From Pseudoalteromonas ulvae UL12 (GTDB taxonomy: Bacteria > Pseudomonadota > Gammaproteobacteria > Enterobacterales > Alteromonadaceae): 64,000 nucleotides of DNA. Below the pieces are notes generated by a model, which worked only from the letters and a program-made list of their open reading frames with translations, did not search any database and was not told the DNA's origin. This document shows positions 52,982 to 62,302 of this stretch, one piece after another; within the stretch, counting starts at the first letter, position 1; the number at the start of each line of letters is the position of its first letter. The stretch lies in the NCBI RefSeq assembly GCF_014925405.1, contig NZ_AQHJ01000030.1, forward strand, positions 62,001 through 126,000. Direction: 5' to 3'. A program made the translations under genes and the position numbers.

Positions 52982-53527
52982 ATGGCATTAAAAACACTTT
53001 TCTTGGCAGGGCTTACATTATGCAGTGCAGCAAGTTATGGGCATGCCGCGTTGAATATTAATGATTGGAGCTATGCGACAGATCCTCATGGCAGCAAAGC
53101 ACATTTTCATAGTCTACAAAATGAAGCCATAGCAATTGATTTTGAGCGTGTTCCGCGTGTTGATAAGCAAAATAACTCATGGGTTGAGCTCATTTATACG
53201 CTACCTAAAGGCGATCTCAGCACATCCAAATCAATCGAAATCCACTATCAAAGTGACCAACCGTTAATTGTTAAGTTGTCGCAGTCTGATTATGGTAAAG
53301 ATGGGGACAAAAGCTATGCCCATTATCAAGCTTTATTGCCAAAAGCACTTGAATGGCAAAGCCACACGTTAACATTTGAGCAATTTAAACGCCCAACATG
53401 GACTCCTGATACTTCACAAGATAAAGGCCTCAATTTGGCGAATATTTCTGCTGTTTATTTAGTGCCTTCTTTAACTGATGAGCAAGGTGGAAAGGCGAAA
53501 CTTGCAGTTAAATCAATTTCTTTATAG
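52982..53527 (+). CDS. Secreted hypothetical protein with possible carbohydrate-binding fold
   Basis: A 181-residue protein with a signal peptide (KTLFLAGLTLCSAASYGHAA). The mature part is beta-rich (WSYATDPHGSKAHF, WVELIYTLPKGDL, HYQSDQPLIVKLSQSDYGKDG, LEWQSHTLTFEQFKRPTW) and ends LAVKSISL. The pattern resembles galactose-binding-like modules (CBM11/CIA30 type), which is inference. AAAAGGACTGAGTA precedes the ATG. Single gene unit. Confidence 0.75.
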   Translation: MALKTLFLAGLTLCSAASYGHAALNINDWSYATDPHGSKAHFHSLQNEAIAIDFERVPRVDKQNNSWVELIYTLPKGDLSTSKSIEIHYQSDQPLIVKLSQSDYGKDGDKSYAHYQALLPKALEWQSHTLTFEQFKRPTWTPDTSQDKGLNLANISAVYLVPSLTDEQGGKAKLAVKSISL

Positions 53528-53861
53528 TGAGCTAAAAAGAGTGCTGGGTTTCTTTTAAAAAGTGACTCAGCTTTTAGAGGTGATTGTTACTTCCCTTCAT
53601 GAGTTCCGGTTCCCAAGCGTTTTGGGTTTAGGTTGATTGCCCTTCAATGTTCGCCCCTTTTTTATATCACAGCAGCTGAGGCTAAGAGGTTATTGGCGTC
53701 GTAATCGTTGAAAATGACCACTTGAGATAGATTTTTTATCCAGAACTCAGGTTATATAGCCTTTAGTCATTAAATCCCGCCCTCTGGGTTACGCGCTTGT
53801 ATTATGTGATTAAAGCAATGATGGCTTAGTTTCTAAGTCACAGTGATGAAGAGGAGGCGAA
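53528..53861. other. Intergenic region with no recognised feature
   Basis: About 330 bases without a supported gene, RNA or repeat. It ends with a strong GAGGAGGCGAA ribosome-binding site for the small gene at 53862. Confidence 0.5.
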
Positions 53862-54065
53862 ATGCAAAAACCTTTGAATTGTTATTATCTATTAGTATTG
53901 TTAATTGCTTTTTTAGCTCTGGATAGTTTTGTTCAGCATCAACTGGCTTTAGGATCTTTTTATGGGGTTTTAAGTATTGCGGTGGCGGGCTTATCATTTT
54001 TTAATGAAAGTTGTCTCAGTCAATATTGCCATAACAAAGTCATGCAATTATTCGAGAAAATATAA
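53862..54065 (+). CDS. Small two-helix membrane protein
   Basis: A 67-residue protein with two predicted helices (YYLLVLLIAFLALDSFV and FYGVLSIAVAGLSFF). It has two Cys near its end. The ribosome-binding site GAGGAGG is excellent and at good spacing, which supports real translation. No family is recognised and no partner is evident. Confidence 0.55.
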   Translation: MQKPLNCYYLLVLLIAFLALDSFVQHQLALGSFYGVLSIAVAGLSFFNESCLSQYCHNKVMQLFEKI

Positions 54066-54429
54066 AGCGGCATCAAGTCGCTTTATATTTTTGAAGTACC
54101 TAAAAGCGATAACTTAGGGCAAGTGCTGGGCCATTAAAGCTATAAAAAATATTATAGTCAGCGATATGGATATCAAGTTTGGTTTTGGTTTGTTTTACAT
54201 CAACCGCCACCCCCAACTTTTCAGCTAAGCCACCTTTGATTTGTTCAAATTATGGTATGCACTCGTAGAAAAAACTTATTTTTATGCTCTGAATTGATAT
54301 GGCAGAGCTTCACCACGGTTGGTTTTTTGATTGGTTGACTGCGTGTATATTGCCACAATGTGTATTTTGGTTACGGTTTAAAATCTCGACTATAGTTAGT
54401 GAATTACTCCATTTGCTGCAAATAATACA
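54066..54429. other. Spacer with an OMP remnant and the sensor-kinase leader
   Basis: The left part (54100-54249) carries a broken minus-strand outer-membrane protein tail, described separately. The rest up to 54429 has no gene and should hold the promoter of the sensor kinase gene. Confidence 0.5.
54100..54249 (-). pseudogene. C-terminal remnant of an outer-membrane beta-barrel protein
   Basis: The minus strand reads FEQIKGGLAEKLGVAVDV, then TKLDIHIADYNIFYSF and NGPALALSYRF followed by a stop. Alternating residues and a final Phe are the mark of a barrel's last strands. An in-frame TAA lies just upstream, and no further barrel follows, so the gene has lost its 5' part. Confidence 0.5.
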
Positions 54430-57400
54430 TTGAAATTACAATTCATTATCGCTTTATTTTTTAGCATTCAAGTGATGGCTGCGTTGCCTGAATTTTCTGA
54501 GGTTCATCAAACTATGGTGAATTTTGGTCAGGAGCAAGGTTTGTCTCAAGCCTCGGTGACGGCAGTGATCCAAGATCAAAAGGGATTTATTTGGCTAGGC
54601 ACTCAAGCTGGGCTGAATCGATTTGATGGTTATGAATTCAAACAGTTTTTTGCTACGCCTCAAAAAGAAAATGCATTAGCGGGAAACTTTATAAATGATT
54701 TTTGTTTAATCAAAAATGTCGGACTTTGGATTGGAACGAGCACCGGCTTAAGTTTTTATGATTTCAATCGCGGTATTTTTAGCTCTTACCTTCAACAATT
54801 TAATGCCGATATCCCTTCTGACCAAGTAACGAGTTTGGCGTGCGACACAGAGCAAGTTTTTGTCGGCACACAAAGTGACGGCGTTTATCATTTACACCCC
54901 GATAAAAATCAAGTTATGCCTTTACCTTTGACGCGAAAAGGTAAAGTGAATGGTTTAGCATTCAAGGGGCAGCAATTGTATGTTGCCAGTTTCGATGGTG
55001 TGGAGGTGGTTGATTTAACCAAGCACACAGTCACTAAAGTTACTGAGGCTGCAACGACGGAAATTTTATTGCTTAAAGATGATCTTGTATTAGGTCGCCA
55101 AGATGGTGTGCTCGAAATGTACGAAAATACAGCGCCATTTAACAGAGTGTGGTTGAGAGATCATACAGAGCGCGAAAGTAATACAATTCACACTATGGTC
55201 TTTCACAACAATTGGATTTGGGTTGGATCGAATGAAGGTGTGCTGGCGATCGATACTCAGGGTCAGCGCAAAATGCAGTATCAGCATAACGCCTTGGTTC
55301 TTGATAGTTTGGCAGATAATATGGTGCTGTCGCTGGCATTTGATGAACGCGACAACTTCTGGATAGGCACAGAGTCGGGAGGGATAAACCTGCTGACTTC
55401 TCGAGTTAATAAATTAGGTTATATTAGCCAATTTCAATACCAGCATAGCCCGCTGACTATTCCTGATGTGAGAGGCTTTGCTGATGACTCCTTTAATCGC
55501 CTATGGGTCGCGACTACTCGTGGGATTTATGTATACGATGGAAATGGCTTTACCAAGGCTGAAGCGTTATTTCCACAATTAGCAGCGTTTAGCCATTCAT
55601 TTGTCTCCTCACTGATTTTAGATAAACAAACCATGTGGTTTACCACTCGAGGTGATGGTGTTGTATCGTTTAACTTAAATACTCAAGAAGTCTCCTTGTA
55701 TTCCTCTCGATTAGGAAACGCCCCAAGTCTCGATTTTAACCGTGTTGCGTTATTTGATGGGCGAGTTTTACTTAGTTCTCATAGCCATAGCGTATTGCAA
55801 TTTGACCCACAATCACAAACCTTGATCCCTTTTTTTTCGTCTGAGCAGGCATCACCTGATCAAGTAACCGATATGCTAGTACGCGATAAGGTGCTGTGGC
55901 TTGGGACGTTAGGCGAAGGTATTTATCAATTTAAAGATCAGCAGCTAAAGCGGCTTACGTCAGAAGATGGACTTGTCTCAAACCTAATTTTAATGCTGAC
56001 GATGGATGATCAACAGCGCATTTGGGCATCAAGTGAAGTCGGAGTAAACTTGATTAGTCAAGATTTTAAAGTGAGCCGAGTGTTTAATCGTAAGGATGGA
56101 TTGAAGAACGATGCAGTTTGGTCGCTAGTTTATGACAATAATAAGAGTGTTTGGTTAGGAACAAGTGGTGGGTTAATTCGCATTAATACCGGTGATTTTA
56201 GTTATGAAAATTATGTACCCAGCGATGGTGCGCAAGGTTTGGAATTTAACTTTGGGGCAGCATGGTTATCTGAAAATGGTCGAGTATTTATTGGCGGTTC
56301 AAAAGGTTTTAACCAGTTTTATCCTCAAGATATTTCGCCGGATCTCTCGCCTGCAAATCTGGTGTTGACTGATATTTCAATTCTGGGTCAAAGCGTTTCA
56401 CCATCTGATGAGCATGTAATTATCAATCATCCAGCTGACCAAGTGACATCAATTAAACTTGATTACTTTGAGGATATTATGTCATTTAAGTATGCATCTT
56501 TGACATTTTCTGCGACGCGGCAGTTAGCTTATTTTTATCGGGTGAATGGTCTATCCGATACATGGTTGCAGATGGAGCAAGGGAGTCGTCAAGTTAACCT
56601 ATTGAAATTATCTCCGGGTAATTACCAAGTTGAAGCTTATGCGATTGATCAGTTTGGCAACCAATCAGATATTCATACACTCTCTATCCACTTACAGGCT
56701 CCTTGGTGGTGGAACAACATTAGTAAGTTTTTTTATTTTGTCTCAGTACTAATGGCTGTGAGTGTATTTTTCGTCAGTCGGCAAAAAGCATATCGCAAGG
56801 TGGTGGCAGACAACAGGGTGATGGCTGAGTTGAAGCAGCGTTTAGAGTTATCGCTGTGGGCCAGTGGGGATGAGCTATGGGATTGGGATGTGACCACAAA
56901 TCAAATTCATCGTTATTGTGTGACATCACGAATTGATTACGGAGATCAAACCGATACCTTTGAAATATCGACTTTTAGTGAGTTTGCGCACCCAAATGAT
57001 AGAGCTCAGCTAATTGAAGATGTACAACGTTGTATAGACAATCAAAGCGATGATTATGAGGTGGCGATAAGAGTTAAAGACTTTTTTGGTAATTGGATTT
57101 GGGTGATGGATAAAGGGCGTGTCATTGAACGCGATTCGCAGAATAAACCACTGCGAGTTGTTGGAGCCCTCAAAGATATCAATCAATTGAAAATTCATGA
57201 GAGCAATCTGCAAGAATTAAACGATAAACTTGAAGCCAAAGTAGCCGCTCGTACAGAGGAGATTTCGCGTAAAAACTTAAAACTTGAACAAGCAATGCTG
57301 CAGCTTAAGGATACTCAAGAAGAACTGATTCAAAGTGAGAAAATGGCCTCATTAGGTGGGTTAGTAGCTGGCGTGGCTCATGAAATCAATACCCCTTTGG

Positions 57401-58095
57401 GTATCGCCATTACGGCAATTTCTTACAATCAAGATTGCTTGGCGAGTTTAAAAACAAAATTAGAAAGCAAAGCCTTAAAGCAGTCCGATTTAGAGCAGTC
57501 GATTGACATGCAAGGGAATGGCTATGAACTGATAATGAAAAATCTTGAGCGGGCCAATCAATTGATCTCTAGTTTTAAGCAAGTTGCCGTTGATCAAAGC
57601 TCGGAAAGTGTGCGTGAAATTAATCTGACAGAATATCTGCATGATGTTGTGTATTCTCTTAAGCCGTTATGGAATAAGAAAGATATACACATTCAAATTA
57701 ATGGCCCTGACAATTTATTGTTTACCACTTACCCTGGTGCTTTACATCAAATATGTACAAATTTGATTAATAACTCGATTATTCATGGGTTTGAAGGCCT
57801 AGATCAAGGCAGTATTCGCATAGAGGTGAGTGTACTAGATGAGATGATCTGTTTTGATTACTTTGATAATGGTCACGGTATGTCGGCTTCGATGGTTGAC
57901 CAAGTGTTTACGCCTTTTGTCACTTCGAAGCGTAGCCAAGGTGGCAGCGGGTTAGGAATGCATATTGTATTTAACTTAATAACGCAGTTATTTAAAGGTG
58001 ACATTCGTTGTTATTCTTCCCAAGGAACTGGCATTGAGGTAAAAATGCGTATGCCTTTGCATTTGCCGGACAACCATGCAGACTCTGAGAGTTAA
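54430..58095 (+). CDS. Propeller-sensor histidine kinase (Reg_prop / Y_Y_Y / PAS / HATPase)
   Basis: A 1221-residue membrane kinase. A signal peptide is followed by two-component-regulator propeller repeats (GFIWLGTQAGLNRFDGYEF, NNWIWVGSNEGVLAID, NFWIGTESGGINLL and others, about 45-630). Then come a Y_Y_Y domain (about 690-760), a membrane helix at about 765-785, a PAS domain with DELWDWDVTTNQI, a coiled coil, a His box (VAHEINTPLGIAI) and an ATPase (DNGHGMS, SGLGMHIV). No receiver or DNA-binding domain is attached, and no response regulator is adjacent. Such sensors often respond to extracellular polysaccharides. The TTG start is only weakly supported; no ribosome-binding site is visible. 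Confidence 0.9.
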   Translation: MKLQFIIALFFSIQVMAALPEFSEVHQTMVNFGQEQGLSQASVTAVIQDQKGFIWLGTQAGLNRFDGYEFKQFFATPQKENALAGNFINDFCLIKNVGLWIGTSTGLSFYDFNRGIFSSYLQQFNADIPSDQVTSLACDTEQVFVGTQSDGVYHLHPDKNQVMPLPLTRKGKVNGLAFKGQQLYVASFDGVEVVDLTKHTVTKVTEAATTEILLLKDDLVLGRQDGVLEMYENTAPFNRVWLRDHTERESNTIHTMVFHNNWIWVGSNEGVLAIDTQGQRKMQYQHNALVLDSLADNMVLSLAFDERDNFWIGTESGGINLLTSRVNKLGYISQFQYQHSPLTIPDVRGFADDSFNRLWVATTRGIYVYDGNGFTKAEALFPQLAAFSHSFVSSLILDKQTMWFTTRGDGVVSFNLNTQEVSLYSSRLGNAPSLDFNRVALFDGRVLLSSHSHSVLQFDPQSQTLIPFFSSEQASPDQVTDMLVRDKVLWLGTLGEGIYQFKDQQLKRLTSEDGLVSNLILMLTMDDQQRIWASSEVGVNLISQDFKVSRVFNRKDGLKNDAVWSLVYDNNKSVWLGTSGGLIRINTGDFSYENYVPSDGAQGLEFNFGAAWLSENGRVFIGGSKGFNQFYPQDISPDLSPANLVLTDISILGQSVSPSDEHVIINHPADQVTSIKLDYFEDIMSFKYASLTFSATRQLAYFYRVNGLSDTWLQMEQGSRQVNLLKLSPGNYQVEAYAIDQFGNQSDIHTLSIHLQAPWWWNNISKFFYFVSVLMAVSVFFVSRQKAYRKVVADNRVMAELKQRLELSLWASGDELWDWDVTTNQIHRYCVTSRIDYGDQTDTFEISTFSEFAHPNDRAQLIEDVQRCIDNQSDDYEVAIRVKDFFGNWIWVMDKGRVIERDSQNKPLRVVGALKDINQLKIHESNLQELNDKLEAKVAARTEEISRKNLKLEQAMLQLKDTQEELIQSEKMASLGGLVAGVAHEINTPLGIAITAISYNQDCLASLKTKLESKALKQSDLEQSIDMQGNGYELIMKNLERANQLISSFKQVAVDQSSESVREINLTEYLHDVVYSLKPLWNKKDIHIQINGPDNLLFTTYPGALHQICTNLINNSIIHGFEGLDQGSIRIEVSVLDEMICFDYFDNGHGMSASMVDQVFTPFVTSKRSQGGSGLGMHIVFNLITQLFKGDIRCYSSQGTGIEVKMRMPLHLPDNHADSES

Positions 58096-58175
58096 TTTTA
58101 AATACTATCTACTCCCACTTGGCCTGCAAACTTGCTACTCTAACCCCTCTTTTATTCTGTGGATCGGCCTAAATA

Positions 58176-59093
58176 ATGCAAGATATTCAACACATTCTCG
58201 ACTCCATTAATGTGCAAGCTCGCCAGTTCTTTGGTCAAGGCAAAGTGGCAAACTATATTCCTGCATTAGCTGAAGTGGCCGCCGATCAATTTTCGATAGC
58301 CGTGCACACCGTCGATGGACAAACTTACAGTTCGGGCGATGACCAAGCGCGCTTCTCAATTCAATCAGTCTCAAAGGTTTTAACGTTAACTTTGGCATTG
58401 CGTCATCACGGTGATGATTTGTGGCAACGTGTAGGTAAAGAGCCTTCAGGCACGGCGTTTAACTCATTGGCGCAATTGGAGTTTGAAAAAGGCATTCCGC
58501 GAAACCCCTTTATCAATGCAGGTGCTTTGGTGGTGTGTGATGCGCTAGTGGGTCGAGTGTCTGCCCCTGTGTATCAAATGCTTGAAACGGCTCGTTTATT
58601 AGCGGGAAACGAAAAAATACTGATTAATAAAAAAGTCGCTGATTCTGAATATTTACATCGTCACCGCAATGCCGCTATGGCGCACTTAATGAAGTCTTTT
58701 AATAATTTTAACTGTGATGTTGATCAAGTATTAAAAGCGTATTTTAGTTATTGCGCCATTGAAATGACCGGTATGGAATTGGCAAAAACATTTAGCTATT
58801 TGGCCCATCAAGGGGTATGTGTGCAAAGTGGCCGCCGGATGCTCAGTGCCAAGCAAACTCAGCAAATGAACTCGTTGCTTTTTACCAGTGGTTTATATGA
58901 TGCCGCAGGTGATTTTGCTTTTCGGGTCGGGATCCCGGGTAAGTCTGGAGTGGGAGGGGGGATTATTGGCATCGTGCCGGGTCAATTTACGGTATGTGTG
59001 TGGTCTCCGGCACTTAATGAATATGGGAATTCAGTCGCTGGGCTACAAGCGCTCGAAATGCTGGCAGAAAAAATGAATATTTCGATGCTGTAA
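58176..59093 (+). CDS. glsA: Glutaminase
   Basis: Converts L-glutamine to glutamate and ammonia. Length 305 is standard. The serine-dependent active site Ser64-x-x-Lys67 lies in SIQSVSKVL. NPFINAGALVV, the Tyr-containing YFSYCAIEMTG and GKSGVGGGIIGIVPG are all characteristic. Independent gene between a kinase gene and a mutarotase gene; no terminator was noticed on either side. Could be named glsB in other nomenclature. Confidence 0.96.
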   Translation: MQDIQHILDSINVQARQFFGQGKVANYIPALAEVAADQFSIAVHTVDGQTYSSGDDQARFSIQSVSKVLTLTLALRHHGDDLWQRVGKEPSGTAFNSLAQLEFEKGIPRNPFINAGALVVCDALVGRVSAPVYQMLETARLLAGNEKILINKKVADSEYLHRHRNAAMAHLMKSFNNFNCDVDQVLKAYFSYCAIEMTGMELAKTFSYLAHQGVCVQSGRRMLSAKQTQQMNSLLFTSGLYDAAGDFAFRVGIPGKSGVGGGIIGIVPGQFTVCVWSPALNEYGNSVAGLQALEMLAEKMNISML

Positions 59094-59213
59094 CGTCCAA
59101 TGAACATGAATAAAAATCACTGTGTGATCTAAAGCTTGTCGTAAAGGGTGCTAAACGGCACAATCAAAATTAAGTATTGGTATTAAGTCGACTCATTATT
59201 TATAGGATGCCTT

Positions 59214-60065
59214 ATGCAATTATCTCCCTCTGTTACAATCCAACAAACCGACACTGGTCTTGAATATTTAGCGATAGAAAGTGCGCTCTGTAGCGCGACA
59301 ATTTTTTTACAAGGTGCGCAGTTAGCATCGTTTACCCCAAAAGATCAGGCTCCATTAATCTGGATGTCTGAAGATGAAGATTATCAGCAAGGCAAAGGGC
59401 TCCGTGGCGGGATCCCAATTTGTTGGCCTTGGTTTGGTGTTAGCCAGCATGAAGGTTGGCCAATTCATGGTGTGGCTCGTACGAGCTTGTGGCGAGCTGA
59501 AGAAGTGAACGAGCATGATGATCATATCGAAGTTAGCTTGTCTTTACCTATGCGCTCAGTTGATAAAACCTATTGGCCACATAGCACTGAGTTGAAAGTG
59601 GTGTTTCATTTATCAACCACACTTAAGGTCACGCTAACGAACACTAACGTCGGTGACTCGACCATTGAATTAACCCAAGCATTGCACACTTATTTCCCAA
59701 CATCAGACATTACAGCAACGCAAGTTGATGGCTTACAAGGCTCACAATTTATTGAATTCGCCGAAGGGCCTTTTGAGCAAAATGAGGTTGTCAGTTTCGC
59801 CCGTGAAACAGACATGGTTTATACCCAAGCCGCGCCAATGCAGCATATTCGCACGCCTGAAGGCACGATTGCAGTGGGCCGAGAACACTCTACGTCGTGT
59901 GTGTTATGGAACCCTTGGATTGATAAAGCAAAGCGCCTCTCTAACTTCCAAGATGAAGAATATAAAACCATGCTGTGTTTAGAAGCTGGCAATGTGATGG
60001 AAGATAAAGTCGTACTCGAACCCGGACAAAGTCACAGTCTGAGCACGATTATTTACTGGCTTTGA
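59214..60065 (+). CDS. D-hexose-6-phosphate mutarotase (YeaD-type epimerase)
   Basis: A 283-residue aldose-1-epimerase-like enzyme that interconverts alpha and beta anomers of glucose-6-phosphate. Motifs GGIPICWPWFG, IHGVARTSLW, ALHTYFPTSDI and LWNPWIDKAKRL are typical of YeaD. The catalytic His and Glu (HTYF; MLCLEAGNVM) are present. Cytoplasmic; no operon partner. A bidirectional terminator follows. Confidence 0.93.
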   Translation: MQLSPSVTIQQTDTGLEYLAIESALCSATIFLQGAQLASFTPKDQAPLIWMSEDEDYQQGKGLRGGIPICWPWFGVSQHEGWPIHGVARTSLWRAEEVNEHDDHIEVSLSLPMRSVDKTYWPHSTELKVVFHLSTTLKVTLTNTNVGDSTIELTQALHTYFPTSDITATQVDGLQGSQFIEFAEGPFEQNEVVSFARETDMVYTQAAPMQHIRTPEGTIAVGREHSTSCVLWNPWIDKAKRLSNFQDEEYKTMLCLEAGNVMEDKVVLEPGQSHSLSTIIYWL

Positions 60066-60081
60066 TCCTCTGTTAGATAGA

Positions 60082-60111
60082 AAAAAACCTTCATACTGAT
60101 GAAGGTTTTTT
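60082..60111. terminator. Bidirectional terminator between mutarotase and regulator genes
   Basis: A perfect 13-bp stem (AAAAAACCTTCAT/ATGAAGGTTTTTT) with an ACTG loop lies between two convergent genes and gives U-runs on both strands. Confidence 0.9.
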
Positions 60112-60117
60112 TATGTC

Positions 60118-62148
60118 TTAAGGGGCGGTGACAACCGCTAAGCGTTTGATATCGCCTTCGAGTGCTTCCATTTTTGCAATGGTGAGCTCTTCGTATGGGC
60201 TGATATCAAAATGCCAAATCAGATTACCTTGTTTCACCATTTCGACTTGGCTTTGCTCGATGAGTGGTAAACGCCAAATGTAATCTTGTTTTGACCACGA
60301 TGATTGCCAATACAAAGTGTTGTTTTTAAGCCGTATATTATGCAACAAGTTACTTTGTTGGTTGGATAATTCAGCCAGTTTAATACCTGAATTTTCTAAT
60401 GCATCATGGCTATACAAGATGCGATTTTTCAATACTAACCAACGCTTTGCAGCAACATCAAAATACACCAATTGTGCATCTAGGGTTTGTGAGTGAGTCA
60501 GGTGACCTTGTAAGTTATAAAAGTGCAGCTGGTGGCCATCAAATGCAAAGACAGTGTCGTTATTAAACCAACCAATATTGCGAATTTTTTCGTTTAGTTC
60601 GGTGGTAAATTGCAGCACTTGCCCTTGTCTATCGTAGAGGGCTAAATCTAAGTCGCGGTTAGATAACAGCATGGATAAATCAGGTCGCCATTCAAGAAAT
60701 TGCACATATTCATAACCTTTATGATGCGACAGTCGTACTACTTGATCATCGGCATGTAAATAGACTTCGCACACTCCACTGCGCCGTGACATAAAAGCGG
60801 TTTCCCCAAGACGATTGCTCACTGGCAGATAGTCGATACTCGATGTCGAGAAAATAGGCAGCTGATCTTTGTCTCGAATATTCACCTGCCAGCTTTCAAT
60901 GGCCGTATAAATATCGCCATCTTGGTCAATCGAGACATTGGTAAAGAGACCTTGCGCTGTTTGAAATACTTCATATTGACGACCATCGACATGAGTGGCG
61001 ACTAATGCATGGCGCTGGCTACTGTCATTGCTAATAATCGCTTGAGTGTGCGGATTATAGGCCGCAAGCCAGACAGGAAAGCCCCAATTCATTACGCGCT
61101 CACCGTTTAGCTTGATTAAGCTGCTGGTATGGTTGGCGTGATTGAGTAAGTAAAATACATCACTATTCCAGGCTTTTACCGCTCCTTTGTAAAGTGACTG
61201 GCGCGGAATTGCGAGTGGCAGCTTGACGAAATCTTGTTGGCTTATTCGATAAAGATAAGGGATGAGTTGGCCTTTTTGCCACACACTTAATACTAACTCA
61301 TCGGTATTTTTCCACACAGGGCGAATCGCAGATTCACACGCGATAGAAGGCGCTTGATGATTTTGCGCGCCTTGAGGAGTCATTATAAACAACTCGCACT
61401 GATCTTCTTTATAGCGCCAATACGCTAACAGACTGCCCGAACGTTGCCAGGTTGGAAATGCAACTCGATAAGGTGAATCAAGCTGATGTAATACCTCGCC
61501 TTGTTTGTTTGCTATTTGCAGGCTGTATATGTCTTTTACATACGCGATGAGATCTTCAGTGATGTGCACATCGACATCAGATTCGAGGCCTAAATCATAA
61601 CTTACATCTTGTAGCTCATAGTGGGGAACTGGTGGCTCGCCATCATAGCGACTGAAAAAAGCATAGGCACTAAAGCAGACGATAAGCGCTGGCACTAACC
61701 ATAACCAGAGATAATTTGGCGCTGTTGAAGGCAATAGAGCACGGTCTTCTGTGTGTGCTTGGGGTTTGGTTTCTTCGACTACCAAACTGACAGTTGCAAT
61801 AAAGCAATATCCTTTTTTAGGCAGCGTTTTAATGTATTTCGGCGAGCGACTTGAGTCGTTTAATAAGCGGCGAATTTTAGTCAGAAGTTGATACAGACTA
61901 TTTTGTTCTACGATTGTATTTGGCCAGAGGGTTTCTTGTAAATACGTTTTACTTAACACCTCGCCTGGGTGAGTAACAAACAGGTGCAAGAGTTGCGACA
62001 CTTGCGGTTCTAATTTAGTGATGGTGAGGCTTTGGTTTTGCTTAAGCTCATCTTGGCCCAAATCGAAGGTAAAGTCACCAAATTGAAACTGTGGCAGCCC
62101 CGCTTTGGCGAGTGACTGAGTGTGTTCTAAATTATTGTTTGTCGTCAT
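60118..62148 (-). CDS. Winged-helix membrane regulator with TolB-like propeller (second copy in window)
   Basis: A 676-residue one-component regulator of the same plan as the one at 30577. An OmpR-type winged helix spans residues 20-120 (LTITKLEPQVSQLLHLFV, EVLSKTYLQETLWP, KYIKTLPKKGYCFIA). A membrane helix follows at about 150-170 (YLWLWLVPALIVCFSAYAFF), then a large TolB-like propeller. ATG 62148 has an AGGTG site. It is divergent from the DUF5916 gene at 62303, a probable target. Sensor input is unknown. Confidence 0.9.
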   Translation of the reverse strand: MTTNNNLEHTQSLAKAGLPQFQFGDFTFDLGQDELKQNQSLTITKLEPQVSQLLHLFVTHPGEVLSKTYLQETLWPNTIVEQNSLYQLLTKIRRLLNDSSRSPKYIKTLPKKGYCFIATVSLVVEETKPQAHTEDRALLPSTAPNYLWLWLVPALIVCFSAYAFFSRYDGEPPVPHYELQDVSYDLGLESDVDVHITEDLIAYVKDIYSLQIANKQGEVLHQLDSPYRVAFPTWQRSGSLLAYWRYKEDQCELFIMTPQGAQNHQAPSIACESAIRPVWKNTDELVLSVWQKGQLIPYLYRISQQDFVKLPLAIPRQSLYKGAVKAWNSDVFYLLNHANHTSSLIKLNGERVMNWGFPVWLAAYNPHTQAIISNDSSQRHALVATHVDGRQYEVFQTAQGLFTNVSIDQDGDIYTAIESWQVNIRDKDQLPIFSTSSIDYLPVSNRLGETAFMSRRSGVCEVYLHADDQVVRLSHHKGYEYVQFLEWRPDLSMLLSNRDLDLALYDRQGQVLQFTTELNEKIRNIGWFNNDTVFAFDGHQLHFYNLQGHLTHSQTLDAQLVYFDVAAKRWLVLKNRILYSHDALENSGIKLAELSNQQSNLLHNIRLKNNTLYWQSSWSKQDYIWRLPLIEQSQVEMVKQGNLIWHFDISPYEELTIAKMEALEGDIKRLAVVTAP

Positions 62149-62302
62149 ATCACACCTGTTCTCCATTGTTCGCCAAAAATACCGTGATTCATCTTAAAGT
62201 CAATGTTTATAAGTCTTTACTCAGTATTATTCAGGAAACCATCAGCTTTTTTTGCGTTGTTATTTGCTCTGATACAGGAAAGTTTTTAAGGGGTGAAAAA
62301 TT

